Shown here one piece after another: positions 43,355 to 51,475 of a stretch of DNA of 64,000 bases. The translations under genes were made by a program, and so were the position numbers. Source of the stretch: Burkholderia stabilis. Its GTDB lineage: Bacteria > Pseudomonadota > Gammaproteobacteria > Burkholderiales > Burkholderiaceae. The notes beneath the pieces were generated by a model that was not told the DNA's origin, did no database searches, and saw nothing but the letters and a program-made list of their open reading frames with translations. Numbering within the stretch: the first letter of the stretch is position 1; every line of letters starts with the position of its first letter. The DNA lies in contig NZ_CP016443.1 of the NCBI RefSeq assembly GCF_001742165.1, positions 992,001 through 1,056,000 on the forward strand. Direction: 5' to 3'.

Positions 43355-43795
43355 TTGTTCAGGATACGTGTGACGCAGAAGCTAGAAGAGCAGGAGTTTG
43401 AAAAGCTCGCAGCTCACATCGACGATGTGAAGCCTTATTGGGAATTCGAAAACGAGAGCGTACTTGCTGGCGCGTTGCAAAACCTCAGCCCCAGCTTGAG
43501 AAGGCATTTGTGCGGCATGGCAGCGCATGGCCGCTCTAGCTTGGAAACAGCCTTTGAGAAATCCCCGAACTGGGCGACCAAGATAGGTCGACAGGACGCG
43601 TTCGTCGCACGCTGGATGCCGACCGCCATCCAGCGAATGGGAGCCACCAAACGCCCGGACGTCTCCCCCTCCATCGCCGCCCACCGCCCCGACTACAACG
43701 TTCGCGAAACGCGTCAGGACATGACGGACATGAACCCGCAAGCCGATCGGCAGCAGCCCAATGGTCGCGCCACGATCACACACATGACGCGATAG
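43355..43795 (+). CDS. Doubtful small ORF, hypothetical
   Basis: 146-codon frame from a TTG at 43355 with only a weak purine stretch upstream. The first 70 residues (QKLEEQEFEKLAAHIDDVKPYWEFENESV) look protein-like and helical, while the tail is low-complexity. An opposing frame covers 43382-43783. Base composition is atypical. It could be a real small gene, or a decayed remnant of the acquired segment. Confidence 0.3.
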   Translation: MFRIRVTQKLEEQEFEKLAAHIDDVKPYWEFENESVLAGALQNLSPSLRRHLCGMAAHGRSSLETAFEKSPNWATKIGRQDAFVARWMPTAIQRMGATKRPDVSPSIAAHRPDYNVRETRQDMTDMNPQADRQQPNGRATITHMTR

Positions 43796-43986
43796 CCTTC
43801 ACGAATGAGTCGCGTGACTTGTATCCACGACGAACAATATTTCTCAACCGCGGCTTTTGCCCCGCCGTCGTTCTGCCTCTCCCCTTTGCAGATCATCCGC
43901 GCGATCTCGTTGCCGGGTGAGATGACACGCGCGGTGCGATCGGCACGGTAACCGCTAGAATTGCGGTTTTAGCCCGGAACACGTCC
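43796..43986. other. rhlE leader region
   Basis: 191 bp before rhlE. Composition returns to the GC-rich norm at about 43900. No ribosome site of note stands before the rhlE ATG; the region may include a 5' UTR with regulatory structure, as is common for helicase genes. Confidence 0.3.
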
Positions 43987-45432
43987 ATGTCCTTTGCCTC
44001 GCTTGGCCTGATCGATCCCTTGCTGCGTAATGTGCAGGATCTCAATTACCAGACACCTACGCCGGTGCAGGCCAAGGCGATTCCTGCCGTGCTCAGCGGC
44101 AAGGACGTCATGGCTGCGGCACAGACCGGCACGGGCAAGACGGCGGGTTTCGCGCTTCCGCTGTTGCAGCGGCTGGTGCAACACGGCCCGACGGTGTCCA
44201 GCAACCGCGCGCGCGTCCTGGTGCTGGTGCCCACGCGCGAGCTGGCCGAACAGGTGCTGCAAAGCTTCATCACGTACGGCAAAGGCCTCGACTTGCGATT
44301 CCTGGCTGCCTACGGCGGCGTGAGCATCAACCCGCAGATGATGAAGTTGCGCAAAGGCGTCGATGTGCTCGTTGCCACGCCCGGCCGTTTGCTGGATCTC
44401 AACCGCCAGAACGCGGTGCAGTTCGATCAAGTGCAAACGCTGGTGCTGGATGAAGCCGACCGCATGCTGGATCTGGGCTTTGCGAACGAACTCGACGCCG
44501 TCTTTGCCGCGTTGCCCGCCCGGCGCCAGACGCTGCTGTTCTCCGCCACGTTTACCGACGATATCCGCGCGATGGCAGCGGGCATTCTGCGCGGCCCGGT
44601 CAACATCAGCGTCAGCCCGCCCAATGCCACGGCCAGCAAGATCAAGCAGTGGGTGGTGCCGGTGGACAAGAAGAACAAGCCCGATCTCTTCATGCACCTC
44701 GTGGCCGAGAACAACTGGGAGCACGCGCTGGTGTTCGTCAAAACGCGCAAAGGCGTGGATTACCTGGCGGCCATGCTGGATGACGCGGGCTACGCGGTCG
44801 ACACCATTCACGGCGACAAACCGCAGCCCGCACGCCTGCGTGCGCTCGATCGCTTCAAGACCGGCGAAGTCAACATGCTGGTGGCCACCGATGTCGCCGC
44901 GCGCGGGCTCGATATCGACGACCTGCCGCTGGTGATCAACGTCGATCTGCCGATCGTGGCGCAAGACTACGTGCACCGTATTGGCCGCACGGGCCGCGCG
45001 GGCGCCAGCGGCGTGGCGGTGTCCCTCGTGTGTGCCGATGAAGCGCCGCAACTGGCCGCGATCGAAGCGCTGATCCGGCAAACGCTGCCGCGCGAGGAAG
45101 AGCCGGGTTTCGAAGCCGAACACCGCGTGCCGCAAACCAGCGCAACGGGCGAGATCATCAAGAAACCCAAAAAGCCCAAGAAGCCGAAAGTGCCGCACGC
45201 TGCGCCCAGCGCCAAGCCGGCGCCCGGCAAAAAGGCACGCCCGCAAAATGGCGAAAGCAAACGCAAGCCTGCGGCGCCGCGCGCGGTAGCCGCAGGTAAA
45301 GGCGCGAGTGTGTCCGGCGGCAATCCGTTCAGCACGCAAAAGCCGCGCAGCAAACCCGCCGGCAAGCCGGCCGCGGGTTCACGCAAGCCGGCCGGCAAAC
45401 CTGCAGGTGGCCGCGGCAAACGTCAACCGTGA
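43987..45432 (+). CDS. rhlE: DEAD-box ATP-dependent RNA helicase, RhlE type
   Basis: 481-residue RNA helicase acting in ribosome assembly and RNA turnover. Q motif YQTPTPVQ (residues 21-28), motif I AQTGTGKT (45-52), PTRELAEQ (82-89), DEAD (155-158) and SAT (186-188) are visible, and the second RecA domain carries HRIGRTGRAG. The last 110 residues form a basic, low-complexity tail rich in Lys, Pro and Ala (KKPKKPKKPKV), typical of RhlE RNA-binding tails. A hairpin follows 17 bp after the stop. Codon use is a little less GC-biased than in neighbours. Confidence 0.95.
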   Translation: MSFASLGLIDPLLRNVQDLNYQTPTPVQAKAIPAVLSGKDVMAAAQTGTGKTAGFALPLLQRLVQHGPTVSSNRARVLVLVPTRELAEQVLQSFITYGKGLDLRFLAAYGGVSINPQMMKLRKGVDVLVATPGRLLDLNRQNAVQFDQVQTLVLDEADRMLDLGFANELDAVFAALPARRQTLLFSATFTDDIRAMAAGILRGPVNISVSPPNATASKIKQWVVPVDKKNKPDLFMHLVAENNWEHALVFVKTRKGVDYLAAMLDDAGYAVDTIHGDKPQPARLRALDRFKTGEVNMLVATDVAARGLDIDDLPLVINVDLPIVAQDYVHRIGRTGRAGASGVAVSLVCADEAPQLAAIEALIRQTLPREEEPGFEAEHRVPQTSATGEIIKKPKKPKKPKVPHAAPSAKPAPGKKARPQNGESKRKPAAPRAVAAGKGASVSGGNPFSTQKPRSKPAGKPAAGSRKPAGKPAGGRGKRQP

Positions 45433-45449
45433 TCCGCGGGAACGAGTAA

Positions 45450-45473
45450 CGCCAGCCCTGGAACGGGCTGGCG
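45450..45473 (+). terminator. Hairpin after rhlE
   Basis: Perfect 9-bp arms CGCCAGCCC/GGGCTGGCG around TGGAAC, 17 bp after the rhlE stop, followed by GTTC rather than a full T-run. Confidence 0.55.
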
Positions 45474-45675
45474 GTTCACTGCCCGCCGGCATGCAGCGGC
45501 GAAGCTTCGGCGTGCATCAGGTTGATGGGTAATGGGCGCAGCAGCGGTATCGGCGCTTGCCTGAATGACCACGACGAGAAACGCGTACGACTGCTCCGGA
45601 TCGAACCGCACCGCCCGCGAAAATCCGCCACGCCCTTTCCGGCCGTCCCCACGGAAAACCGCACGCAGCGCATGA

Positions 45676-45713
45676 AAAAGGCCGACGAGCACCTTGCCCG
45701 CCGGCCTTTTTTC
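45676..45713 (-). terminator. Intrinsic terminator of speB
   Basis: On the minus strand GGCCGGCGGGC pairs with GCTCGTCGGCC through two G-U wobbles, followed by five T, 24 bp past the speB stop. On the plus strand the same positions give A-C mismatches, so it was kept for the minus strand. It differs from 41731-41768 at only a few bases. Confidence 0.8.
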
Positions 45714-45736
45714 ATCAAGCGACCATGCGCGTCCGC

Positions 45737-46705
45737 TTACTTCAACGCCCCCGCCACCTTCTTCTGCCGCCACAGACACAGCAAATCGCACGCGACATGC
45801 GCGGCCGCGATCGCCGTGATATCCGCATGATCGTAAGCGGGCGCAACCTCGACGACATCCGCGCCGACCAGGTTCACCGCCCCGAGCGCGCGCACGATCG
45901 CGAGCGCCTGCGCAGACGACAGCCCGCCCGCGACCGGCGTACCGGTGCCGGGCGCAAACGCCGGATCGAGGCAGTCGATGTCGAACGTCAGGTACGCGGG
46001 CCGCGCACCGACGATGTCGACGATCCGCTCGACCGCCGCGCGCGTGCCATGGTCGTGCACCCAAGCGGCGTCGAGCCGCTCGATCCCGAGAAAGTCATCG
46101 TTCCACGTGCGGATGCCGACCTGCACCGACGTCGCGGGATCGATCAGTCCTTCCTTCACGGCCTTGTAGAACATCGTGCCGTGGTTGAGGCTGTCGGGAT
46201 CGTCGTCGGCCCAGGTATCGCAGTGCGCGTCGAAATGGATCAGCGACAGCGGCTTGCCGTAGCGCTCCGCGTGCGCGACCAGCAGCGGATACGTGATGTA
46301 GTGGTCGCCGCCGAGCGTCAGCATCTTCGCGCCCGAGCGCAGGATCGTGCGCGCATGCTCGACAATCGCGGGCTTGATCGACAACGGGTTGTGCGCGTCG
46401 AACCAGCAATCGCCGTAGTCGACGGCCGCGAGATCCTCGAACGGATCGAAACCCCACGGATACGGATTGAGCTCCGCGAGCTGCACGCTCGCCGCGCGGA
46501 TCGCGGCGGGCCCGAGCCGCGCGCCGGAGCGATAGGTCGTCGCGAGATCGAGCGGCACGCCGGAAATCGCGACGTCGACGCCGTCGAGCGCGCGCGAGTA
46601 GCTGCGGCGCATGAACGACAGCACGCCCGCATAGGTGTTTTCGATCGAGGAGCCGTACGGCGTCGTGCGACGGATCGCGCCGTCGCCGTGGAGAAGTTCG
46701 GTCAT
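45737..46705 (-). CDS. speB: Agmatinase / ureohydrolase
   Basis: 322-residue ureohydrolase that splits agmatine, or a related guanidino compound, to amine and urea with two Mn ions. Metal motifs are complete: GGDHYIT, HFDAHCDTW and FDIDCLDPAFAPGTGTP. The N-terminus LLHGDGAIRR with SGVPLDLATTYRSGARLGPAAIR is typical of agmatinase or guanidinobutyrase. The frame continues upstream to 47755, but the ATG at 46705 gives the family length and the rest is antisense to yhhN. Urea released could link to the urea transporter at 53149. Confidence 0.92.
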   Translation of the reverse strand: MTELLHGDGAIRRTTPYGSSIENTYAGVLSFMRRSYSRALDGVDVAISGVPLDLATTYRSGARLGPAAIRAASVQLAELNPYPWGFDPFEDLAAVDYGDCWFDAHNPLSIKPAIVEHARTILRSGAKMLTLGGDHYITYPLLVAHAERYGKPLSLIHFDAHCDTWADDDPDSLNHGTMFYKAVKEGLIDPATSVQVGIRTWNDDFLGIERLDAAWVHDHGTRAAVERIVDIVGARPAYLTFDIDCLDPAFAPGTGTPVAGGLSSAQALAIVRALGAVNLVGADVVEVAPAYDHADITAIAAAHVACDLLCLWRQKKVAGALK

Positions 46706-47113
46706 GGTCGGACCATTTTTCGTGGGGCCGGCCGCCCCGCTGCGGATTGGCGCGCGGGCCGGGCACGGCATGGATTCATCGGGCTCGCACCGGCTTACGC
46801 ATCCTGTCGCGCGACCGGGCGGAACAACGACAACGGAAATACCGCGGCGATCATAACAAGCCGAATTGAACTCGTTGCCCCGGTTCAGCCGGGGCAACGC
46901 GCGGAAGAAATCGCGCGAAGGCGCTCGCCCATCGTGCGCCGGGCCGCACCGGATCGCCGTGGCGGCAAGCACGCGCCTGCGCACGCCATCCCCGCCATGT
47001 CCTAGAAGGATTTGCCGGTTTTCGCGCGCGCTTTCTTCCGGATAATGGCCGGCAGCCGCTCCCACGACGGCGCGCCGTCCACCGCAGACGCCAACAATCC
47101 GGAGACACCCGCC
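46706..47113. other. Divergent gap, speB / yhhN-like gene
   Basis: 408 bp. It holds a long perfect inverted repeat at 46874. If the yhhN-like gene starts earlier (ATG 47045) the gap is shorter. Promoters for both genes are expected here but none is clear. Confidence 0.5.
46874..46898. promoter_or_regulatory. 10-bp perfect inverted repeat upstream of speB
   Basis: GTTGCCCCGG and its complement around TTCAG, 169 bp before the speB start. Without a T-run it is unlikely to be an intrinsic terminator; it may be an operator or an RNA structure. Confidence 0.35.
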
Positions 47114-47785
47114 TTGATCGCCACGCTTCCCGCCACCTACCGCCGGCTCTGGCCGCTCGCCGTCGCCGCCGCGCTGCTGTACGGGCTGTCGCTCGCCGTC
47201 GCGCCCTATCCCGGCCAGGCCGCCGCGAAAGCCGCGATGGGCATCCTGCTGCTCGCGGCGGGCAGCACCTGCGGCGCGGCGCGCGAACGCGCGTGGCTGT
47301 GCGCGGCGCTCGCGACCGCCGTGCTCGGCGACGTGCTGCTCGCGCTGCCCGACTGGCCGCTGTCGTTCGTCCTCGGCCTCGGCGCGTTCCTGCTCACGCA
47401 CCTGTTCTACTGCGCGATCTTCTTGCGCTGGCGCGCACGGCCGCACGGCTGGCGCATCATCGCGCTCGTCGGGCTGTGGATCGCCGCGCCGGCTTTCTAT
47501 CTGGCTTTCTTCCCGCACCTCGGCGAGCTGCTGATACCGGTCGCCGTCTACATGCTCGTGCTGTGCGTGATGGCGAGCTTCGCGCTCGCCGCCCGCACGC
47601 GCGGCCCGCTGGTCGCGATCGGCAGCCTGATCTTCGTCGGCTCCGATACGCTGATCGGCGTCGGCCGGTTCCTCGGCGGCTTTCCGGGCATCGATTACCT
47701 GATCTGGGGCCTCTACGCGCTCGCGCAGGTCACGATCGTGGCCGGGGTTTTCCATGAGACAAGCGCCCGTTCAATCCGACCCTGA
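47114..47785 (+). CDS. YhhN-family membrane protein (lysoplasmalogenase-like)
   Basis: 223-residue integral membrane protein of the YhhN/TMEM86 family, whose animal members hydrolyse lysoplasmalogen. About eight hydrophobic segments are present, with the conserved motifs LGDVLLALPDWPLSFVLGLGAFLLTHLFY and IFVGSDTLIGVGRFLGGFPGIDYLIWGLYALAQ. I chose the TTG at 47114 because GGAG lies 8 bp before it and the family N-terminus begins there; an ATG at 47045 would add 23 polar residues. It stands alone on the plus strand. The bacterial substrate is unknown. Confidence 0.82.
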   Translation: MIATLPATYRRLWPLAVAAALLYGLSLAVAPYPGQAAAKAAMGILLLAAGSTCGAARERAWLCAALATAVLGDVLLALPDWPLSFVLGLGAFLLTHLFYCAIFLRWRARPHGWRIIALVGLWIAAPAFYLAFFPHLGELLIPVAVYMLVLCVMASFALAARTRGPLVAIGSLIFVGSDTLIGVGRFLGGFPGIDYLIWGLYALAQVTIVAGVFHETSARSIRP

Positions 47786-47979
47786 TTCCGTTTCAAACAG
47801 GCCGCCGCGCGCCGGCGGCCTAGCCCGCCTCCTGTCTCGCCCCGTACACGGGCCTCTCCGCGTCTTCCGCAATGCGGAAAACGGCCTGTTCCAAACCCCG
47901 CTCAGCCTTTTCCCGTCTGGCTTCCGGCCCTTAGAGCGCCGCTTCTAGCCTCTTGCGGTTTCCGGGCTCACCCACTATC

Positions 47980-47999
47980 GTTACATCAAACAATGTAAC
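47980..47999. promoter_or_regulatory. Palindromic operator before the monooxygenase operon
   Basis: GTTACATCAAACAATGTAAC: perfect 7-bp arms with a 6-base spacer, 32 bp before the chosen ATG. Size and symmetry fit a TetR-type operator overlapping the promoter or leader. No regulator gene is adjacent. Confidence 0.65.
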
Positions 48000-48031
48000 A
48001 TTCGAAAATGAGCCAAATCGGAGACACCCGG

Positions 48032-49612
48032 ATGAATGCTCGCACCTTGCCTTTCGGTCCGCCCGGCCACGACGGCCTGGACGAAACCATCGACATCGCC
48101 ATCATCGGCACCGGCTTTGCCGGCCTCGGCATGGCGATCCGCCTGCGGCAAACAGGCGTGACCGACTTCGTCGTCCTCGAGAAGGCCGCGTCGGTCGGCG
48201 GCACGTGGCGCGACAATCATTACCCCGGGTGTGCATGCGACGTGCAATCGCACGTCTATTCGTTCTCGTTCGCGCCGAACCCGCGCTGGACGCGCATGTT
48301 CGCGCCGCAGCCGGAGATTCGCGCCTATCTCGAAGACTGCGTGCAGCGCTTCGGGGTCGGCCCGCACCTGCGCCTGAACCACGAGCTGCAGCGCGCCGAG
48401 TACGACGAGGCCGCGCAACGCTGGCGCCTCACGTTCGCGAACGGCAAGCGGCTGTCCGCGCGTGTGCTGGTGTCCGGGATGGGCGGCCTGTCGCGCGCCG
48501 CGCTGCCGGCGATTCCCGGCGTCGAGAATTTCAAGGGCCGCGCCTTCCACTCGCAACACTGGGATCACGACTATGCGCTCGAAGGCAAGCGCGTCGCGGT
48601 GATCGGCACCGGTGCGAGCGCGATCCAGTTCGTGCCGCAGATCGCGCCGCGCGTGAAGGAACTCGCGCTGTTCCAACGCACGCCGCCGTGGATCATGCCG
48701 AAGCCCGACCGCAACCTGACCGGGCTCGAGAAGTGGCTGTTCCGCACGCTGCCGTTCACGCAGAAGGCCGTGCGCAGCGGCATCTACTGGATGCTCGAAT
48801 CGCGCGTGCTCGGCTTCGCGATCCATCCGTCGCTGATGAAGAACGTGCAGAAGCTCGCGCTGCGCCACATCCGCAAGCAGATTCCCGATCCGGAGCTGCG
48901 CAAGGCCGTCACGCCGGACTACACGCTCGGCTGCAAGCGCGTGCTGATCTCGAACGACTACTACCCGGCGCTGTCGCGCAAGAACGTCGACGTGATCACG
49001 ACCGGCATCGACCACATCGAAGCCGACGCGGTCGTCACGACCGACGGCCGCCGCCATGAAGTCGACTGCCTGATCTACGGCACCGGCTTCCAGGTCGCCG
49101 ATCCGTTCCCGCGCGGCGCGATCGTCGGCCGCGGCGGCCTCGACATCGTCGACGCATGGCGCGACGGCGCGCACGCGTATCTCGGCTCGACGCTGCCCGG
49201 CTACCCGAATTTCTTCATGATCGTCGGCCCGAACACCGGCCTCGGCCACAACTCGATGGTGTTCATGATCGAGTCGCAGATCGAATACATCCTCGGCGCG
49301 CTGCAGGCGATGCATCGCGAGCGCGCGGATGCGATCGAGGTGCGCCCGCTCGTCGAGGCGCAGTTCAACAGCGACCTGCAGGGCAAGCTGAAGAAGGCGA
49401 TCTGGTCGACGGGCGGCTGCAAGAGCTGGTATCTCGATCCGCGCACGGGCAAGAACACGACGTTGTGGCCGGGCTTCACGTGGCGCTTCCGCCAGGCGAC
49501 CGCGCACTTCTCGATCGCCGACTACCACGCGTATCGCGCGCCGCACGACACGACCGCGCGCCCCGCCGCCGTGCCCGCCGCTTCTGCTTCCACTTCCGCC
49601 GAAGCGGCCTGA
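48032..49612 (+). CDS. Flavin monooxygenase, Baeyer-Villiger type
   Basis: 526-residue FAD/NADPH enzyme. The first dinucleotide motif IIGTGFAGLGMA is near residue 24, the second is VIGTGASAIQFV, and between them sits FKGRAFHSQHWD, which matches the Baeyer-Villiger fingerprint FxGxxxHxxxW(P/D). It should insert oxygen next to a ketone to give an ester. GGAG precedes the ATG at 48032; an ATG at 48008 has no ribosome site and is less likely. It heads a four-gene operon with an SDR (21 bp on), a PF10118 protein and an alpha/beta hydrolase. The substrate is probably a hydrophobic ketone. Confidence 0.9.
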   Translation: MNARTLPFGPPGHDGLDETIDIAIIGTGFAGLGMAIRLRQTGVTDFVVLEKAASVGGTWRDNHYPGCACDVQSHVYSFSFAPNPRWTRMFAPQPEIRAYLEDCVQRFGVGPHLRLNHELQRAEYDEAAQRWRLTFANGKRLSARVLVSGMGGLSRAALPAIPGVENFKGRAFHSQHWDHDYALEGKRVAVIGTGASAIQFVPQIAPRVKELALFQRTPPWIMPKPDRNLTGLEKWLFRTLPFTQKAVRSGIYWMLESRVLGFAIHPSLMKNVQKLALRHIRKQIPDPELRKAVTPDYTLGCKRVLISNDYYPALSRKNVDVITTGIDHIEADAVVTTDGRRHEVDCLIYGTGFQVADPFPRGAIVGRGGLDIVDAWRDGAHAYLGSTLPGYPNFFMIVGPNTGLGHNSMVFMIESQIEYILGALQAMHRERADAIEVRPLVEAQFNSDLQGKLKKAIWSTGGCKSWYLDPRTGKNTTLWPGFTWRFRQATAHFSIADYHAYRAPHDTTARPAAVPAASASTSAEAA

Positions 49613-49633
49613 GCCAGACAAGGAACAACCGAC

Positions 49634-50569
49634 ATGAAAGATTTCAGCAACAAGGTCGCCGCGATCACGGGCGCCGGCTCGGGCATGGGCCGCTCGCTCG
49701 CGATCCAGCTCGCGCAGGCCGGCTGCCACGTGTCGCTCGCCGACAAGAACGGCGTCGGTCTCGCCGAAACCGAACGGATCGTCCGTGCGATCGCGCCGAA
49801 CGTGCGCGTCTCGACGCGCGTGCTCGACGTCGGCGAGCGCGAAGCGATGTTCGCGTGGGCCGACGACACCGCGAAGGAACACGGCAAGGTCAACCTGATC
49901 TTCAACAACGCGGGCGTCGCGCTGTCGAGCACGATCGAAGGGATGGAATACAGCGATCTCGAGTGGATCGTGAACATCAATTTCTGGGGCGTCGTGCACG
50001 GCACGAAGGCATTCCTGCCGCACCTGAAGGCATCGGGCGACGGCCACGTGATCAATACGTCGAGCCTGTTCGGGATCTTCGCGCAACCGGGCATGAGCGG
50101 CTACAACGCGACCAAGTTCGCGGTGCGCGGCTTCACCGAATCGCTGCGCCAGGAACTCGACATGATGAAGTGCGGCGTGTCGGCGACCTGCGTGCATCCG
50201 GGCGGCATCCGCACGAACATCGCGCAGGCCAGCCGCGTGTCGCAGAACATGGTCGGCTTCATGGTCGCGAGCGAGCAGCAAGGCCGGGACACGTTCGAGA
50301 AATTCTTCATCACGACCGCCGACGACGCCGCGCGCGCGATCCTCTCCGGCGTGCGCCGGAACAAGCGCCGTGTGCTGATCGGCCGCGATGCGAAGGCCGG
50401 CGACTGGATGGCGCGCGTGCTGCCGTGCGCGTACCAGGCGCTCGTCGTGCTCGCGACGCGCCGCGAGGCTGCCAGGGCCTGCCGCCACGCTGCGCGCGGC
50501 ACGCCGGCATCCGCACCGCTGCACGCCACGTACAACAATGCAGGTAATCAGGGAGGTGAACAATCATGA
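49634..50569 (+). CDS. SDR-family dehydrogenase of the monooxygenase operon
   Basis: 311-residue short-chain dehydrogenase with a C-terminal extension. The cofactor motif is TGAGSGMGRSLA, NNAG follows, and the catalytic set is Ser in NTSSLFG with YNATK. In this operon it probably oxidises a secondary alcohol to the ketone used by the monooxygenase. It starts 21 bp after that gene, and its stop overlaps the next start (ATGA), so the genes are translationally coupled. The last 40 residues are low-complexity (Ala/Arg). Confidence 0.9.
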   Translation: MKDFSNKVAAITGAGSGMGRSLAIQLAQAGCHVSLADKNGVGLAETERIVRAIAPNVRVSTRVLDVGEREAMFAWADDTAKEHGKVNLIFNNAGVALSSTIEGMEYSDLEWIVNINFWGVVHGTKAFLPHLKASGDGHVINTSSLFGIFAQPGMSGYNATKFAVRGFTESLRQELDMMKCGVSATCVHPGGIRTNIAQASRVSQNMVGFMVASEQQGRDTFEKFFITTADDAARAILSGVRRNKRRVLIGRDAKAGDWMARVLPCAYQALVVLATRREAARACRHAARGTPASAPLHATYNNAGNQGGEQS

Positions 50570-51471
50570 CGACCCCGAACATGATGCCCGTGCGTCGTGA
50601 CATCCGTTTCGCGCTGCCGCCCGAACGCGCGAAGGACTGGCACGTCCAGGGCGTGCCGGTCACGCACTTCATGAACGCGCTGTCGCTGCTGTTCCCGGCC
50701 GGCGAACGCTTCTTCATGGATTCGGTGCGCAACTACCGCGACCGCATCGAGGACCCCGAACTGAAGAAGCAGGTGATCGGCTTCATCGGCCAGGAAGCGA
50801 TGCACACGCGCGAGCACATCGAATACAACGACCTGCTGCAGTCGTCGGGCCTGCCCGCGCACAAGCTCGACAAGCGCCTGTGGACGATCCTCGGCTGGTT
50901 CAAGAAGGTACTGCCGCACTCGATGCAGCTCGCGATCACGATCGCGCTCGAACACTACACGGCGATCCTCGCGAACCAGTTGCTGTCGGGCCACGAGCAC
51001 CGGATCGACGGCTCGGTCGAAGGCTACCAGCAGATGTGGATGTGGCACGCGATGGAGGAAACCGAGCACAAGGCCGTGTCGTACGACGTATGGAACGCCG
51101 TGATGAAGCCGGGCCTCGGCAGCTACCTGCTGCGCACCGGCACGATGCTGACGACGACCGTGCTCTTCTGGGCAATCGTGTTCGACTTCCACCTGCGCCT
51201 GATGCGCGCGCACCGTCGCGAACACGGCAAGTTCGGCGGCATGTGGCGCCTCGTGAAGTACCTGTACGGCCCGAAGCACGGCGTATTCCCGAGCATTGCG
51301 CGCGAATGGCTCGACTACTTCCGCCCCGGCTTCCACCCGTGGGACCACGACAACCACCAGTACCTGCAGGGGCTCGACACGCTGCTCGAGAACATCGACG
51401 CGACCAACGCGCGCTACGCGGCGCAGGCCGCCCCGCGCCGCGTGCCGCTGCACCCGGTTGCGCAGGCATGA
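50566..51471 (+). CDS. PF10118 predicted metal-dependent hydrolase (ferritin-like fold)
   Basis: 301-residue protein of the Metal_hydrol family (PF10118), a membrane-near helical protein with conserved Glu/His residues that suggest a di-iron site. Visible are RRDIRFALPPERAKDWHVQGVPVTHFMNALSLLFPAGERFF, GQEAMHTREHIEYN and WMWHAMEETEHKAVSYDVW, the E-x-x-H pairs of ferritin-like di-metal folds. The biochemical role is not established. It regularly accompanies flavin monooxygenase and SDR genes of this kind. The start overlaps the SDR stop by 4 bp. Confidence 0.85.
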   Translation: MTTPNMMPVRRDIRFALPPERAKDWHVQGVPVTHFMNALSLLFPAGERFFMDSVRNYRDRIEDPELKKQVIGFIGQEAMHTREHIEYNDLLQSSGLPAHKLDKRLWTILGWFKKVLPHSMQLAITIALEHYTAILANQLLSGHEHRIDGSVEGYQQMWMWHAMEETEHKAVSYDVWNAVMKPGLGSYLLRTGTMLTTTVLFWAIVFDFHLRLMRAHRREHGKFGGMWRLVKYLYGPKHGVFPSIAREWLDYFRPGFHPWDHDNHQYLQGLDTLLENIDATNARYAAQAAPRRVPLHPVAQA

Positions 51472-51475
51472 CGCC

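Larger units (their letters stand above)
45433..45736. other. Gap between convergent rhlE and speB
   Basis: 304 bp holding one terminator-like hairpin per gene (separate entries) and no gene. Confidence 0.6.

Noticed and set aside
43382..43783. 133-residue minus-strand frame opposite the doubtful ORF at 43355
   Set aside because: No start signal or family features; only one strand can be coding and the plus-strand frame looks slightly better.
41731..43986. Prophage or integrative element
   Set aside because: No integrase, tRNA or attachment repeats were seen; only composition suggests transfer.
45737..47755. 672-residue minus-strand frame including speB
   Set aside because: The part beyond 46705 is charged low-complexity sequence antisense to the YhhN gene; speB has its normal length from 46705.
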